A program made the position numbers and the translations under genes. Positions 24,293 through 34,800 of a stretch of DNA of 64,000 nucleotides are shown in pieces. This DNA is from Dactylonectria macrodidyma (Eukaryota; Ascomycota; Sordariomycetes; Hypocreales; Nectriaceae). The number at the start of each line of letters is the position of its first letter. Position 1 is the first letter of the stretch. The stretch is taken from assembly GCA_020744425.1 (NCBI GenBank), contig JAGMUV010000005.1, forward strand, positions 4,216,001-4,280,000. Reading direction: 5' to 3'. Under the pieces are notes generated by a model, which did not search any database, was not told where the DNA came from, and saw nothing but the letters and a program-made list of their open reading frames with translations.

Positions 24293-27200
24293 GAATCAAG
24301 GGTCCGGGACTGTTCAACATGGGAGGGAATGGGACAAGAGGACGGTGATCCGAACATTCTCGCAAAGAGTGAAACAGGTGAAACAGACCCCGGGATCTTG
24401 GTGCTCCCAACTCTTTGGCAGGACTGGTAACACACGTTGAGGAGGAAAAATGAGGTGGAAGGGAAGATGATGTTCAAGGCAAAAAAGAATATCAGCGCAT
24501 GGGACGGAGACATCATTCCTCGCGTGATTGGGCGATATACTGTACTTGGACAGGTCATGATTCACGCAGCTCATCTTAACAAATGGTAGTTCATGATACC
24601 CCATTCATTCACCGGCCATTCCATCGTTTGCGAAAGCGAGTGATCATACTCCAGGTATCCATGGGTTACTCGAGAAGGAAACTTGGGGCTTCTTGGATTA
24701 AGCTGGCTCCGTATCGCTTAGACCAGACGATGCCTGCTCGCGGGAACAAGAGCTAGACGATACACGAAGTCAGCTTAACATTGGCCTCGAAGCAACCCTT
24801 TTTCTTTCTTTCGTACGGTTCCCATCGACCATGTATTCTTCCTTGTGCCCATAACGTGGCCTTTTGTGCCTAAGTACCTTGTTCTTGCGTTTGAAGCTTT
24901 GCGGTACAAAGGTCGGACGCTTTAATTCCAGCCCTGAATTTGGTTATTGAACCTGCGTTTCGTAACGGTACCTGGAACAGCTGAGTTGCTTCCATTCCCA
25001 TCACTGTAGATAGAGTATTTTCTCCTAGTCGTTCCCGGTACTGCTATATCCATGCCTTCATCATGGATACTATGAGGAGCGTTCGTACGGCTTTAGTATG
25101 ATGCCAAGAGCCTCATCAAGATCTATGTTTCCTGATGTCACACATCCTTGTAGGTTGTAAATACCCCATTGGGATACAGCTGGTATTGCCAAGAGTTTTG
25201 TGCTGATCTTGTGTTAGGATCGCCCCGGTGAACTCGGGGTCTAATTATGTAAACACTATTTGGTTTTGATGGATTTGACATGCTCTCAGGGATCCACTTC
25301 CGATGCAAGAGCTCCAACTTCTCACATGAGGCCAGTGAAGTCGCTACAGCGCACCGTTATTTGGGCTAAAGATGGTGTTCCATTATGCTGGCATGTTATC
25401 GTGCTCACCCCCACCAAGATGTGAGTACACTGCAGACTGCACCCGCGTTGGGCAGCCATCTTGAGTTAGACTGGTGGTATGTGCAATACGAACGCACAAA
25501 GTAACTTGGTTGATATTTAGTTTCATGCCCTCTCCTACCACCGTTCTGGTCTCTAGATTGTTCATCACCGTCGGCATTCACAGCAGAAGATATAAATCTT
25601 CACGCCACTGAGAAGGAAGTGGGATGCGGAGATGTTTGTGGCGTCAGGCGTCAGGCAGATATCGGATAGCTGGTTATTAGCTGCTGCTTGCCGTTTGCGG
25701 TCTGCTTTTGCTGGTGCACATCTACATGAGGCTTAGGTTCCCTTTGTATTTATACCAACAACAGCCTCCGTCCATGGTCCGTACCCGATCCGAAGCGACG
25801 GGGAAAGGAGCTCCCTGTCCAGCAAGGCCATGGTGTCTGCTCCATCACGAATGCCGAATTTGTGGTCCGGCGATGTGAGTGACAATGAAACACGCTATTG
25901 ACGGAGCTCCAGGGCCTCAAGGGGTGACAATGTTGGCGTCGGCCACGAGGGGAGGGACAGAGAGCTCTGGCCAGGCGTTCTGGTGCTTGGGATTAGTGCA
26001 CTATTCTTCCTCCGTTCGGGGTCATCCGTGGTCAGCTCTTAGCGAAATAGCTGTGGATTACTTAAGCGAAGAGAGGCAGGGAGTAAGTGAGGCTGTGTTG
26101 GAGATGGAGGTGCAAGCCAGTGGTGTTGAGGCCCCCCTCCCCAATTGGCCCCCATCAGCCTAGTGTCAGCGGCTGTGGAAGGATTGATCGTGGCGCGGTT
26201 ACGCTGTTGGTTGCAGGGCGCATTGTTGTGTTGAAGGAGGGATTTTCTTCATTGGTTTGAACAGAGACTTGGCCGGTTTTGGTGGACTCGTTTGTTAGTC
26301 GGTGTGAAGGTTGGAGTCAAGGTTGACGATGCATGAGCGATGAAGTATTGAGAACGCCTTCCGGTTTGATCGGCGGTGTCCTTCGCGCCTACCTTCCCAG
26401 CGTCAGACTGCCCAGCCACTCTTTCTGTTTTTGGATCAATTCTCATTGTCATGTTTACTTACTCTTTTGTGCCTTAGGTTCCTTTTCCTCCACCTTCGTA
26501 ATCTCATCCACTCCTCCTACACTAGGTAGAACAGACTGGCATTACTGGCGCTTATGACGATCCTCAAATCGTGCATCCAACCCCTCAAAACGCCATCACC
26601 AGATTGCCACTGGACAACAAGCCAACCAGGGCACCAGCAGTTAACCGCGAGACCACCAGTACGCTGTAAATTTCCCACTAACACGCAATCACCACATGCC
26701 ATTCATTCACCACGAGCGCCTCACCACTTGTCCAGTACATTGTCACCCACCGACTCGCCCGTCCTCGGGTCTACCACCCCTACTCGACTCATCCTGCCTC
26801 CATTTGCTCTCGTGCTCTCTTTCCTACCACCCTGGTTCTCGACCTCCGTCACATCTCGGCTCTCGCCCTGAGACAACAGGGCTGTTCCTTCAATGCCTCC
26901 CCCCGGGATCCCGCTCTCCAGTCCACTCATGTGGGGGAGCACAGCTTACCGTCGATGGTCCGGAGCGCGGAAGCTAGGACGAGTAAGCTAGGCGAGTGCC
27001 TTGCATGCGTGGGTCATCGACGTACTCAGCCCAGCCCAGTCTATTCTTGTCTCGCAGTTCCAACTATGCCTGCCGTCAACTTATCATGAGTTGTACCAGC
27101 TTCTCGGGCCAAGCCCGTCAGCCTGGCAGCCCAGGCGTGAAAGTCTCCGTCCCACCCAAGATGTTCTTTTCGTGTGATATTATTCCGCTACCGCCCCCGC

Positions 27201-27447
27201 AATCCTTTGTTTGGCTGATTTTGCGACTTTTTCCATCCTCTTAACTGACTCGGTCAGAATGTTGTCTTCTCCTCACCTTCGCTTCGTCAGCGGGTGTCCG
27301 TGATCGATCTTTCCCTCTCGCTCTTTTTCTTATCCTCAAGTTTTTGTGAAGAAATTAGCCTGCTCATTGATTTCATGAGCTTCACTTTGTGCTAATGCCC
27401 CAGAGCTTGCTTGCTCACCACTCTTGACCCAACTCTTTGTTGTAGCT
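24293..27447. other. Intergenic
   Basis: This 3.2-kb stretch lies between two plus-strand genes. Short frames such as 25879-26163 have no recognisable domain. The right end, roughly 27240-27440, is pyrimidine-rich and probably the leader of the transporter gene. No RNA gene or transposon is seen. Confidence 0.5.
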
Positions 27448-29841
27448 ATGGAGCCGCTTCGATCCTCATCACAACATGGCTCCGGAAAGTCGGAGGCGCA
27501 CCGGGAGCGCTCCCACGCCGACACGGCAATGCAGAATGCTGCTAACACGATGATTGCTGTCACCGAGTCCTTTCGACACCACTTGCACCAACAGCAGTAT
27601 GCTGCCTTGCCAGGTCCCCCCGCCCGCTCTTACACGCTCTCGCGAACACACTCACGGGCATCCACCAGCAGCAGCACCTCCTCACAACGATTGATCGACT
27701 ACGGCCCCGTGAGGCAGGCGAGCTTCTCCAACCTATCGTGGTCGTCAACCCCACAGTATCGAACCGGCTCTTTACAGGATGAACCTCTCTCTGCTCGCAC
27801 ATCAGACTCGGGTTCATCGTATACCCTCCTTCAGCCTGAGCAGGAGCCTGAGCCTGAGCGGGAAGTGGCCCGAATGATGATCCACATCCCCAACGATATA
27901 ATCCGTCTCTCAAGCCCGAATCTTCCTGAACGGCTGGTGACGCCTCACACTCCGACATCCCGTTATGATGTTCCGGACCCCGTCATCGATGGACAACCAC
28001 AGACGGCCTACCCGCAGCCCCACATCAGACAACCAGAGCCGATTCCTGACCCATATTCAGCCCCGGATCCCTATCTGGTCTCAGATCCGTATCCAATCTC
28101 AGACCCATATCGATCATCAGATGGTTATAGAACCTCAGACCCAACTCCGTTCTCGGACTCGAACTCGGTCCCGGCCGCACGGCTATCGGAAGCTGCTTTC
28201 AACGACGGTGGTCTCGTTCAAGCCACCAGGCGTCTTGATGCGTTCAGGGAGGGTACATACGAATACATGCCTCTCAGGCCTGACTGCGGTACCGAAACTC
28301 GGCGATTTGGTACTGTCACTCATATTCGTGCCGGCTCCGAGCAAGAGGCCTTTGTTCCTAACCCAGTACGAAGAAAGCCATTAGACCCCAGTGCCAAAAC
28401 GCTTCGGTTCAACCACTCTTTCACAAATGAGATCTTCTTCGTCGTTGTCATCTGCCTAGCTCAGGTACTAGCGTTGGCTGGCTTTTCCCAGACCCTCATC
28501 CCCGCGCGGCAAGTGGCAGAGTCTTTCCCCGAGCAAGAGAGGACTCCAGGACATCTTGCTTGGTATACGGTAGCTTACGCATTGGGGGCTGGGGCCTTCG
28601 TTCTCCCCGGACACCGACTCGGCCGTATCTTTGGCCACAAATTCATCTTTGTCCTAGGCTATTTCTGGTTTGCACTATGGAGCTTTCTAGCTGGGCTGAG
28701 CGTCTATATCAAAGTCAACGGCGGAGCGTGTACGATCTTCTTCTGCTTCTGCCGAGGCATGCAAGGCATCGGCCCTGCATTGCTCATTCCCAACGGGCAA
28801 GCCCTCCTTCAGCGTGCTTACCCACCTAGTCCACGCAAAAAGATAGTGATGGGGTTGTTCGATGCGGCTACTCCTCTAGGATTTGTTCTTGGCTCCGTCA
28901 TGACTAGTCTCTTTGGCCACTTTGCGTGCTGGCCTTGGGCATTCTATTCCCTCGCTACAGTGTGTCTGGCCGCAACGGCGCTGAGCATGGTCATCCTTCC
29001 ACGGGGAAATGTCTTGATACATGATCTGAAGGCAAATCTCTTGCACCGTCTCGATATCTTAGGTATCATTTGCGGCATTGCTGGGCTGATCATATTCTGC
29101 GCAGGTTGGAGCCAGGCTCCAATTGTCTCCTTCACTAACGCTCAGGCCTATGTCCTTCTGGCCGTCGGCGTCGTGCTAATTGTTCTTTTCGTGTTTGCCG
29201 AAGCAAGAGCCAGCCATCCGCTCGTGCCAGTCAAACAAATGCAGGCATCTGCAGCGGTCGCCCTTGGGTGCATCTCCGCTAGTTGGGCTGGTTTTGGTGT
29301 ATGGGTTTGGTATCTCATTCAGTTCATGGAGGTACTACGAGGTTGGGACGCTCTCCGATTAAGCTCCGGCTTCATTCCTCTCCTTGTGGTCGGCATCATC
29401 ACAGCTGTTGTGTGCAGTCAGTTCGTGACCAAGAAGCTCGCGGCGCATGGAGCCTTGGTCGTGTCATCGATTGCTGTTCTCCTCAGCTCGATTCTCATGG
29501 CCACAGCACCAGAGAAGCAGTCGTATTGGCTCAACACCTTCTTCAGCATCTTCATCATGCCCATAGGGCTAGTTACATCTATCCCCGCCACCGTCGGTGT
29601 TCTTGCCCAAAGCTTGCCCCACGGACATCAAGGCCTCGCGGGAGGGCTTACTGCGACAATGACTGGATACGCCCTCTCGATCAGCCTGGGGATGGCAGGT
29701 GTCATAGAGAGGGATATTCGAAACAAGGGAGCGACGACACTCGAAGGTTATCGATCGGCGCAGTATCTTGGCTTGGGCCTAGGTGGGTTAAGCGTCGTCC
29801 TGGCCGTGGGTCTTCTTTTCGTTGCGTTTTTTCGGCGTTAG
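27448..29841 (+). CDS. MFS transporter of the DHA2 (ATR1-like) type with long N-terminus, 797 aa
   Basis: Single exon; the first in-frame ATG is at 27448. Residues 1-325 are hydrophilic, Ser/Pro/Gln-rich and predicted cytosolic, including a hexapeptide run DPYxxS near residues 201-242. The membrane domain starts near residue 328 (NEIFFVVVICLAQVLALAGF). It has many helices, consistent with the 14-helix drug:H+ antiporter-2 class. AYALGAGAFVLPGHRLGRIFGHKF fits motif A between helices 2 and 3, and ATPLGFVLGSVMTSLFG fits the helix-5 motif C region. The closest named family is yeast Atr1/YMR279C (aminotriazole and boron efflux). The substrate cannot be read from sequence. Most family members have far shorter N-termini, so the extension is notable. 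No biosynthetic cluster surrounds it. Confidence 0.88.
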   Translation: MEPLRSSSQHGSGKSEAHRERSHADTAMQNAANTMIAVTESFRHHLHQQQYAALPGPPARSYTLSRTHSRASTSSSTSSQRLIDYGPVRQASFSNLSWSSTPQYRTGSLQDEPLSARTSDSGSSYTLLQPEQEPEPEREVARMMIHIPNDIIRLSSPNLPERLVTPHTPTSRYDVPDPVIDGQPQTAYPQPHIRQPEPIPDPYSAPDPYLVSDPYPISDPYRSSDGYRTSDPTPFSDSNSVPAARLSEAAFNDGGLVQATRRLDAFREGTYEYMPLRPDCGTETRRFGTVTHIRAGSEQEAFVPNPVRRKPLDPSAKTLRFNHSFTNEIFFVVVICLAQVLALAGFSQTLIPARQVAESFPEQERTPGHLAWYTVAYALGAGAFVLPGHRLGRIFGHKFIFVLGYFWFALWSFLAGLSVYIKVNGGACTIFFCFCRGMQGIGPALLIPNGQALLQRAYPPSPRKKIVMGLFDAATPLGFVLGSVMTSLFGHFACWPWAFYSLATVCLAATALSMVILPRGNVLIHDLKANLLHRLDILGIICGIAGLIIFCAGWSQAPIVSFTNAQAYVLLAVGVVLIVLFVFAEARASHPLVPVKQMQASAAVALGCISASWAGFGVWVWYLIQFMEVLRGWDALRLSSGFIPLLVVGIITAVVCSQFVTKKLAAHGALVVSSIAVLLSSILMATAPEKQSYWLNTFFSIFIMPIGLVTSIPATVGVLAQSLPHGHQGLAGGLTATMTGYALSISLGMAGVIERDIRNKGATTLEGYRSAQYLGLGLGGLSVVLAVGLLFVAFFRR
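28048..28173 (+). repeat. 18-bp coding repeat (DPYxxS), about seven units
   Basis: Within the transporter's N-terminus, the codons repeat as DPYSAP, DPYLVS, DPYPIS, DPYRSS, DGYRTS, DPTPFS and DSNSVP. The nucleotide units (such as TCAGACCCATAT, TCAGATCCGTAT) are diverged, so the array is old or under protein-level selection. Confidence 0.75.
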
Positions 29842-30226
29842 GCAGGTTGGAAAAGGGTTTTTGGATACCCAGAGTTGCGTTTTGTTTGTTTAGTAATAGG
29901 TCTTATACCCCAGAGGAGGTTTGTTAGCATATCAAGCAACATGTGCAATTCATCAGTATCGAGATGGAACTGTGCCCCCGCAAAGGTGCAAGTGAAAATG
30001 AAAAAGGGTACTCTATTTGTATTTCTCTCCTCGATCCACGTACCCATTGTGTCTGTACAAACTCCAATGCCGTACCGTGTCGCAGGGTTGGACATAGCGT
30101 CCAGGGCGAGGGGACAAAAAAGAACAACCAAAGCACAAGCCACCGTTAAACGCCAGAAAACCCCAAATGTCTCTTTGAACAAGCGTAGTCGTACTCCCGT
30201 CTTTTCTCGTCCATGGTCGTCTCGGT
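29842..30226. other. Short convergent intergenic gap
   Basis: This 385-bp gap lies between the 3' ends of the transporter (plus) and GAR1 (minus). It probably holds both 3' UTRs. No other feature is recognised. Confidence 0.6.
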
Positions 30227-31184
30227 TTAACGGCCACCCCTGCTGAAGCCACCTCGTCCGCGACCACCGCCTCGCGAGAAACCGCCGCCGCCGCCGCTGC
30301 CTCCACGGGAGAAGCCACCTCCGCCACGACCGCCTCCGCGACCACCGAAACCGCTGCCACCGCGGGAGAAGCCGCCCCCGCCCCCGCGGGAGAAGCCGCC
30401 CCCCCGACCGCCCCCCCGACCGCCGAAGCCACCTCGGCCGCCTCCACGGGGACCGCCACGTCCGCCGCCGGCACGCTTGAGCTTGGGAGCGCCAGGAGCG
30501 GGCTTGGGCTTGGGGAGGAACTTGTCGAGGGGCAGGAGCTTCTCAGAGCCGATGTAGAACTTGTCACCCTCCTTGAAGGAGGTGGCCTGGATGCCCTCGG
30601 TGGGCTTGATGGTGAAGTAGACCTGGTTGATGGGGCCGAGGACCTCGTCGACCTTGCCGACGGCCGTCTTGTTCTCGAGGAAGATCTGGGCGTTGAAGTG
30701 AGGGACCTTGGGGTTGATGGACTCGCAGACCATCTCACCTTCGCAGGCGTGGATGAACTTGCCCATCTCTGCGACGCGGGCAGGTTAGCAGTTGATTCCA
30801 GGATGGGGGGGCAGAAGCCTTTTTCTCTGACAGAAGAGGGAGATAGAATGAGGGCGTGGAGATATATATGGAGGGACATACCAAGAATCTGAGCAGGCGG
30901 GCCCATGTCTCGCTGCTGGAAACCTCCGCCACGGCCTGGAACACGCACCCTCGAATCAGCAAACCAAACTCGCAACACACGGCTCGCTCGCTCGCAAGAA
31001 CTCGACGTGCGCCTCGAAAGTACCAGACACAAGCCAATTGATGGTCGCAGAGCCAATCGCCAGGTCGTCGTCTCGGCGCGCGCGGCCTTTACGAAGAAAG
31101 CGGCCTTCGAAGAGGAAGAGGAAACCTACCACCGCCTCGACCGCCAAAGCCACCGCGGCCACGGGAGCCGCCTCGGAAAGACAT
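30227..31184 (-). CDS. GAR1: H/ACA snoRNP protein Gar1, 216 aa
   Basis: The exons are 31184-31130, 30935-30882 and 30768-30227, with introns of 194 and 113 nt (G|GTAGGT...CCAG, G|GTATGT...GCAG). The splice joins rebuild [20 protein letters not shown]. Gar1 is a core subunit of H/ACA snoRNPs, which pseudouridylate rRNA in the nucleolus and also serve telomerase RNP in some organisms. The central Gar1 fold is plain ([65 protein letters not shown]). It is flanked by glycine/arginine-rich arms: a short [12 protein letters not shown] start and a long RGG/FSRGGG tail coded at 30227-30480, likely sites of arginine methylation and RNA contact. The small first exon codes the N-terminal GAR arm. Very secure. 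Confidence 0.96.
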
Positions 31185-31845
31185 TGTTGGATAGGGAGAA
31201 GGGCGCGTTCAAGTGCAATTGAACTGTTTGCTGGTTCTGCTTTTCGCGGGTCTTGCGATTTGCTTGCCAATTGGTGGTTTGTTCGAGGGGCCGCTTCTAG
31301 TTGGGGTTCGCGGCAGTGTGAGGCCCGTCGTCGAACTTTTTTGTGTGAAATTTTTCGGAGGCGGCTCGAAACCAGCCAGGCAAGGTCGGATTCTGGGTCT
31401 GGGTGAGCTTCTGCGGGCTCCGATTGGCGGGGTGAGCTGTGGAACGGAAAAACTATTTGGCGATGTGGGGGTTGGAGTAGTCCCAGCCTTCCTCTTCAGG
31501 TGTGCTGGCCGCCTCAACTAAGTGGAGCTATCTCTCCAACTTCAATGAGTACCTATCTAGGTAGGCATACCTTGAATAGTTACCTTGAAGAGTTACGTAC
31601 ATAGAGCTCGTCCACTCTTTGTGATGAAACCATTCATTCATTCGTTTCTTTAATTCGCACTCGTGGGAGGAACTGTCCAATTGTTTTAACCCCAATCAAC
31701 CGAACAGAAGCCAGAGATTATGGATTCATACCAAAGTGACATCTACCGCGACATTCCCAGGACTCATCATGACTACTCAACATGACTTGTCATGTCGACA
31801 AGAAGAGAAATGCATTGCTACTCCTGACGGGACTGCCAAAAGAAA
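31185..31845. other. Intergenic, GAR1 promoter side
   Basis: This 661-bp stretch holds the GAR1 upstream region and the 3' flank of the Cys-repeat gene, which also reads leftward. An AGGTA/TACCT cluster lies near 31550-31588. No coding frame is supported. Confidence 0.5.
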
Positions 31846-34800
31846 TCACTCGACCTCTTTCCAAATAGTCGTCAGCTGTGCCAACCGCACCCAATCATCC
31901 GCACGATTCGCATCCGCCATGCCAGCCTGCATGTTATTGCGCATCTGCGCGCTCGTTGCGCCGTGCTCCGTCTCATACCAGCCCAGCGAGCTGTTGCCGT
32001 GCAAGTTGCCGTCCGTCGTACCAGACACGGCCGCGAAGCTGTTCATTCCGCTGTACATGACGCTCAGCATGCCTTGGTTCATGGCATTCATCATCTTAAT
32101 CTCCCTCATCCCCTTGATGAACTCAATCTGCGGCATGACCTCGTTGTACACCTCCATCCGCCGCTTTCCAAACGCCCGGAACTCGTCCAACGCCGCCGTA
32201 GACTCGTCCGGCCCAGGGACTCCCGCTTCGCAGGCCTGAAGCCACATATTGCGCATCCGCGGCGACCACATCTGGCAGCACAAGGGTCGCTCGTCAGACA
32301 CTGCCTTGACCGGCACCGAGTCGCCGAGCGGCGTGTCGATGACGAAGGTCATAAAGCAGTCATTGCAGGCCAAGGCCTCGGGGTACCCCCACCAGAGTCC
32401 CTCTTTCCGAAACCCGATTCCCGGACAAGTTGGGACTCCTGCGAGCCGCTTGACGAAGTCCGCGTAGTAGCTAAAGACTCTCCGGTCCTCGGCCTCGGAT
32501 AACTTGTTGATGAACTGGGTGAAGCGTGGGCTCGCGGCGCAAAAGGTGCATATAATGGTCGCCTCGCGATCGCGCTCCACCGGCTCGAAGAACTGGTCGA
32601 GACTTGTTGTCAGTAATATACCCGCGTGGCACGCCTCGCACACGCTCAGCCCATCGCAACCACCGACCAACGTCCACCAATTGCCCCGGATGATGCCGTT
32701 AGCTGTGCAAGGGACCAGGCTAGTGATGACTTTAGCCGCATTCCAAAAGACGTTGAAGTCTCGCCGGTAGATGGCCAAGTCTAGAGTGACCGACATTGGG
32801 ATATTCCCATTTGACAAATTGCAGGTCCACTCCCGGCCGAAATTAGCTATCCAGTTGTCTAAGCCTTGAGCTGGGACATGAACCTCAAACTCGTCCCCAA
32901 ACCGTGTCAAGGCCAGTTTGTCCAGGTAGCAGGCTTCGCAGATGTGCAACTCGTCTATCGTACGGCGTGTCAAGTACCAGTTGACAGCGCTGATTCGAAT
33001 AGACTTGCCTTCGCAAAGTGGCAACAGGAGCCGGCGGTTCGCCGCCTCTACAAACCCAGTCCAGTCGTCTTCCTTTGCCATCTTAAGCACAGCACTCGAC
33101 AAGTACGGAAGAGCCAGGTCGCAAACCCACGGGTCGTCCGCGCCTTGTTCTCGGTACTGTGTAAAGTTGTCCTGAAATGCGGTGCCCGCCACATGGTCCT
33201 CGTAGCAGGCCTCGCATCCTATCAAACCGTTGATTTCGTTCTCCTTCATGCCGTACCACTTTATACCATCGGCGCCCTTTACAACAGCTCTGCCAGCGCA
33301 AGAAGGGATGCTCAGGCGCTTCTTCATGAAGTCACGCAGAGGACCCATGTCATTGTTCTGAACAGCCTGGGGCCATAGGACCTCCTTCACGCGCGGATAC
33401 CAGAAGCTGCATTTAGATACGACCCCGTCAGGCCGTTTCACTCGCTCAACTTGGCTTGCCAGAGAAGTGCCTTCGATGTGATCGGCATGACATCGAGTAC
33501 AGATCAGATACTCGGGGACATCTGCCAGGTGGTACCAGTAGAGTGAATATTCCACACCTCTTGTTTTGGGGCAGTAAATGACAACATCACTGGGGGTTCC
33601 GGTGGCTTTGATTGCTGCTGGTGGTCGTGGTCCATCGTCTTCCATCACTGCTCTGCCGCCCTGCGGAAGTTCATCATGCCCCTCAACTCGCACGTTGAGG
33701 GTATTCATCTGAGCCGAGAGCACCGTAAGGGGATCCTGTGGAATGGTTTGTTGTGATGGCTCGCCTGTTTCCGTCACTAAAGGTGGAGGTGCACTGCCAT
33801 AGCTAGTACTAGAAGCTGTCACTAGGTTTGGCTGTTCTACCGCCTGCTTCTGCGGCGCTGAATTTTGCGACGGCGCGTGATAATAGTGACTGTTCGAGGC
33901 TGCTGGTGGCTTCCGAATATCCTGGGTAATCTGTTGTTGCGAAATGGGAGCTTGTGGGGGCGGGCGATAGTAGTCATCATTGGACGTTGTCGTTTGAATT
34001 GCGGCTTGAGCTGGTGGCCCTGGTGGAGGAGGATCGTAATAAGAGCTTCCCGGCAACATTGAAATGACTTGGATACCCTCTTTTGGTTCTTGCGAAGTCT
34101 GCGAAAGTGAAGGAGGATCGTAATAAGAGCTGCCCAGCAACATTGAAACGACCGGGACCACTTGAGTACGCTCTTTTGGTTCTTGCGATGTTTCCGAAAT
34201 TGGAGGATCGTAATAAGAGCTCCCCGGCAGCATTGAAACGATCTGGGTCACTTGGGTGCCCTCTTTCTGTTCCTGCGATATTTGGGAAAATGAATGTGGA
34301 TAATCATGATGACCGGTGGAGGCTGTCATTTCTGTTCGGGACTCTCTTATAATCGGAGGGTGGTAGTATTCGGTGGAGGTTGTTACGGTTTCCTGACTTT
34401 CTTCCGCGTTCTGCTGCTTGATTGTTGGATCCGGCGGAGGGGGGTTATAGTTTGAACTGTTTGAAGTTACAGGTACTCTTTGGGTCTCCTGTGGGGCATG
34501 CTTCTGCTCTAGGTTCTGTGTAGTTGGGAGTGGGGAATAGTAGTGATCATTCTGAGTTGTTGAATGTACAGCTTGTTCTTGTTCCTGCTTTTGCTCCAGC
34601 TTTTGTGCGGTAAAGGGTGGATAATAGGGGTGATCATTCGAACTTGTCGTCTGTGCCCCTTGAGTTTCCTCCGGTCTATGTGCAGTCGGGGCTGGAGAAT
34701 AGTAATGATCCTGTGCGTTGACCGTCGGTACTGGCTGACTTGTTGGAGGACCAAGGGGTGGAACCGCTGGAGGGGAGTCGGTGATGTGGCCTTGTTGTTG

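Noticed and set aside
27448..29841. Transporter as part of a secondary-metabolite cluster
   Set aside because: No polyketide, peptide or terpene synthase, oxidase or pathway regulator lies nearby. Neighbours are CHO1 and GAR1.
30013..31056. 347-codon minus-strand frame rich in Ser/Ala/Val over GAR1
   Set aside because: It is an alternative frame of the GAR1 RGG region and introns. GC-rich Gly/Arg codons keep other frames open. The spliced GAR1 model explains the locus.
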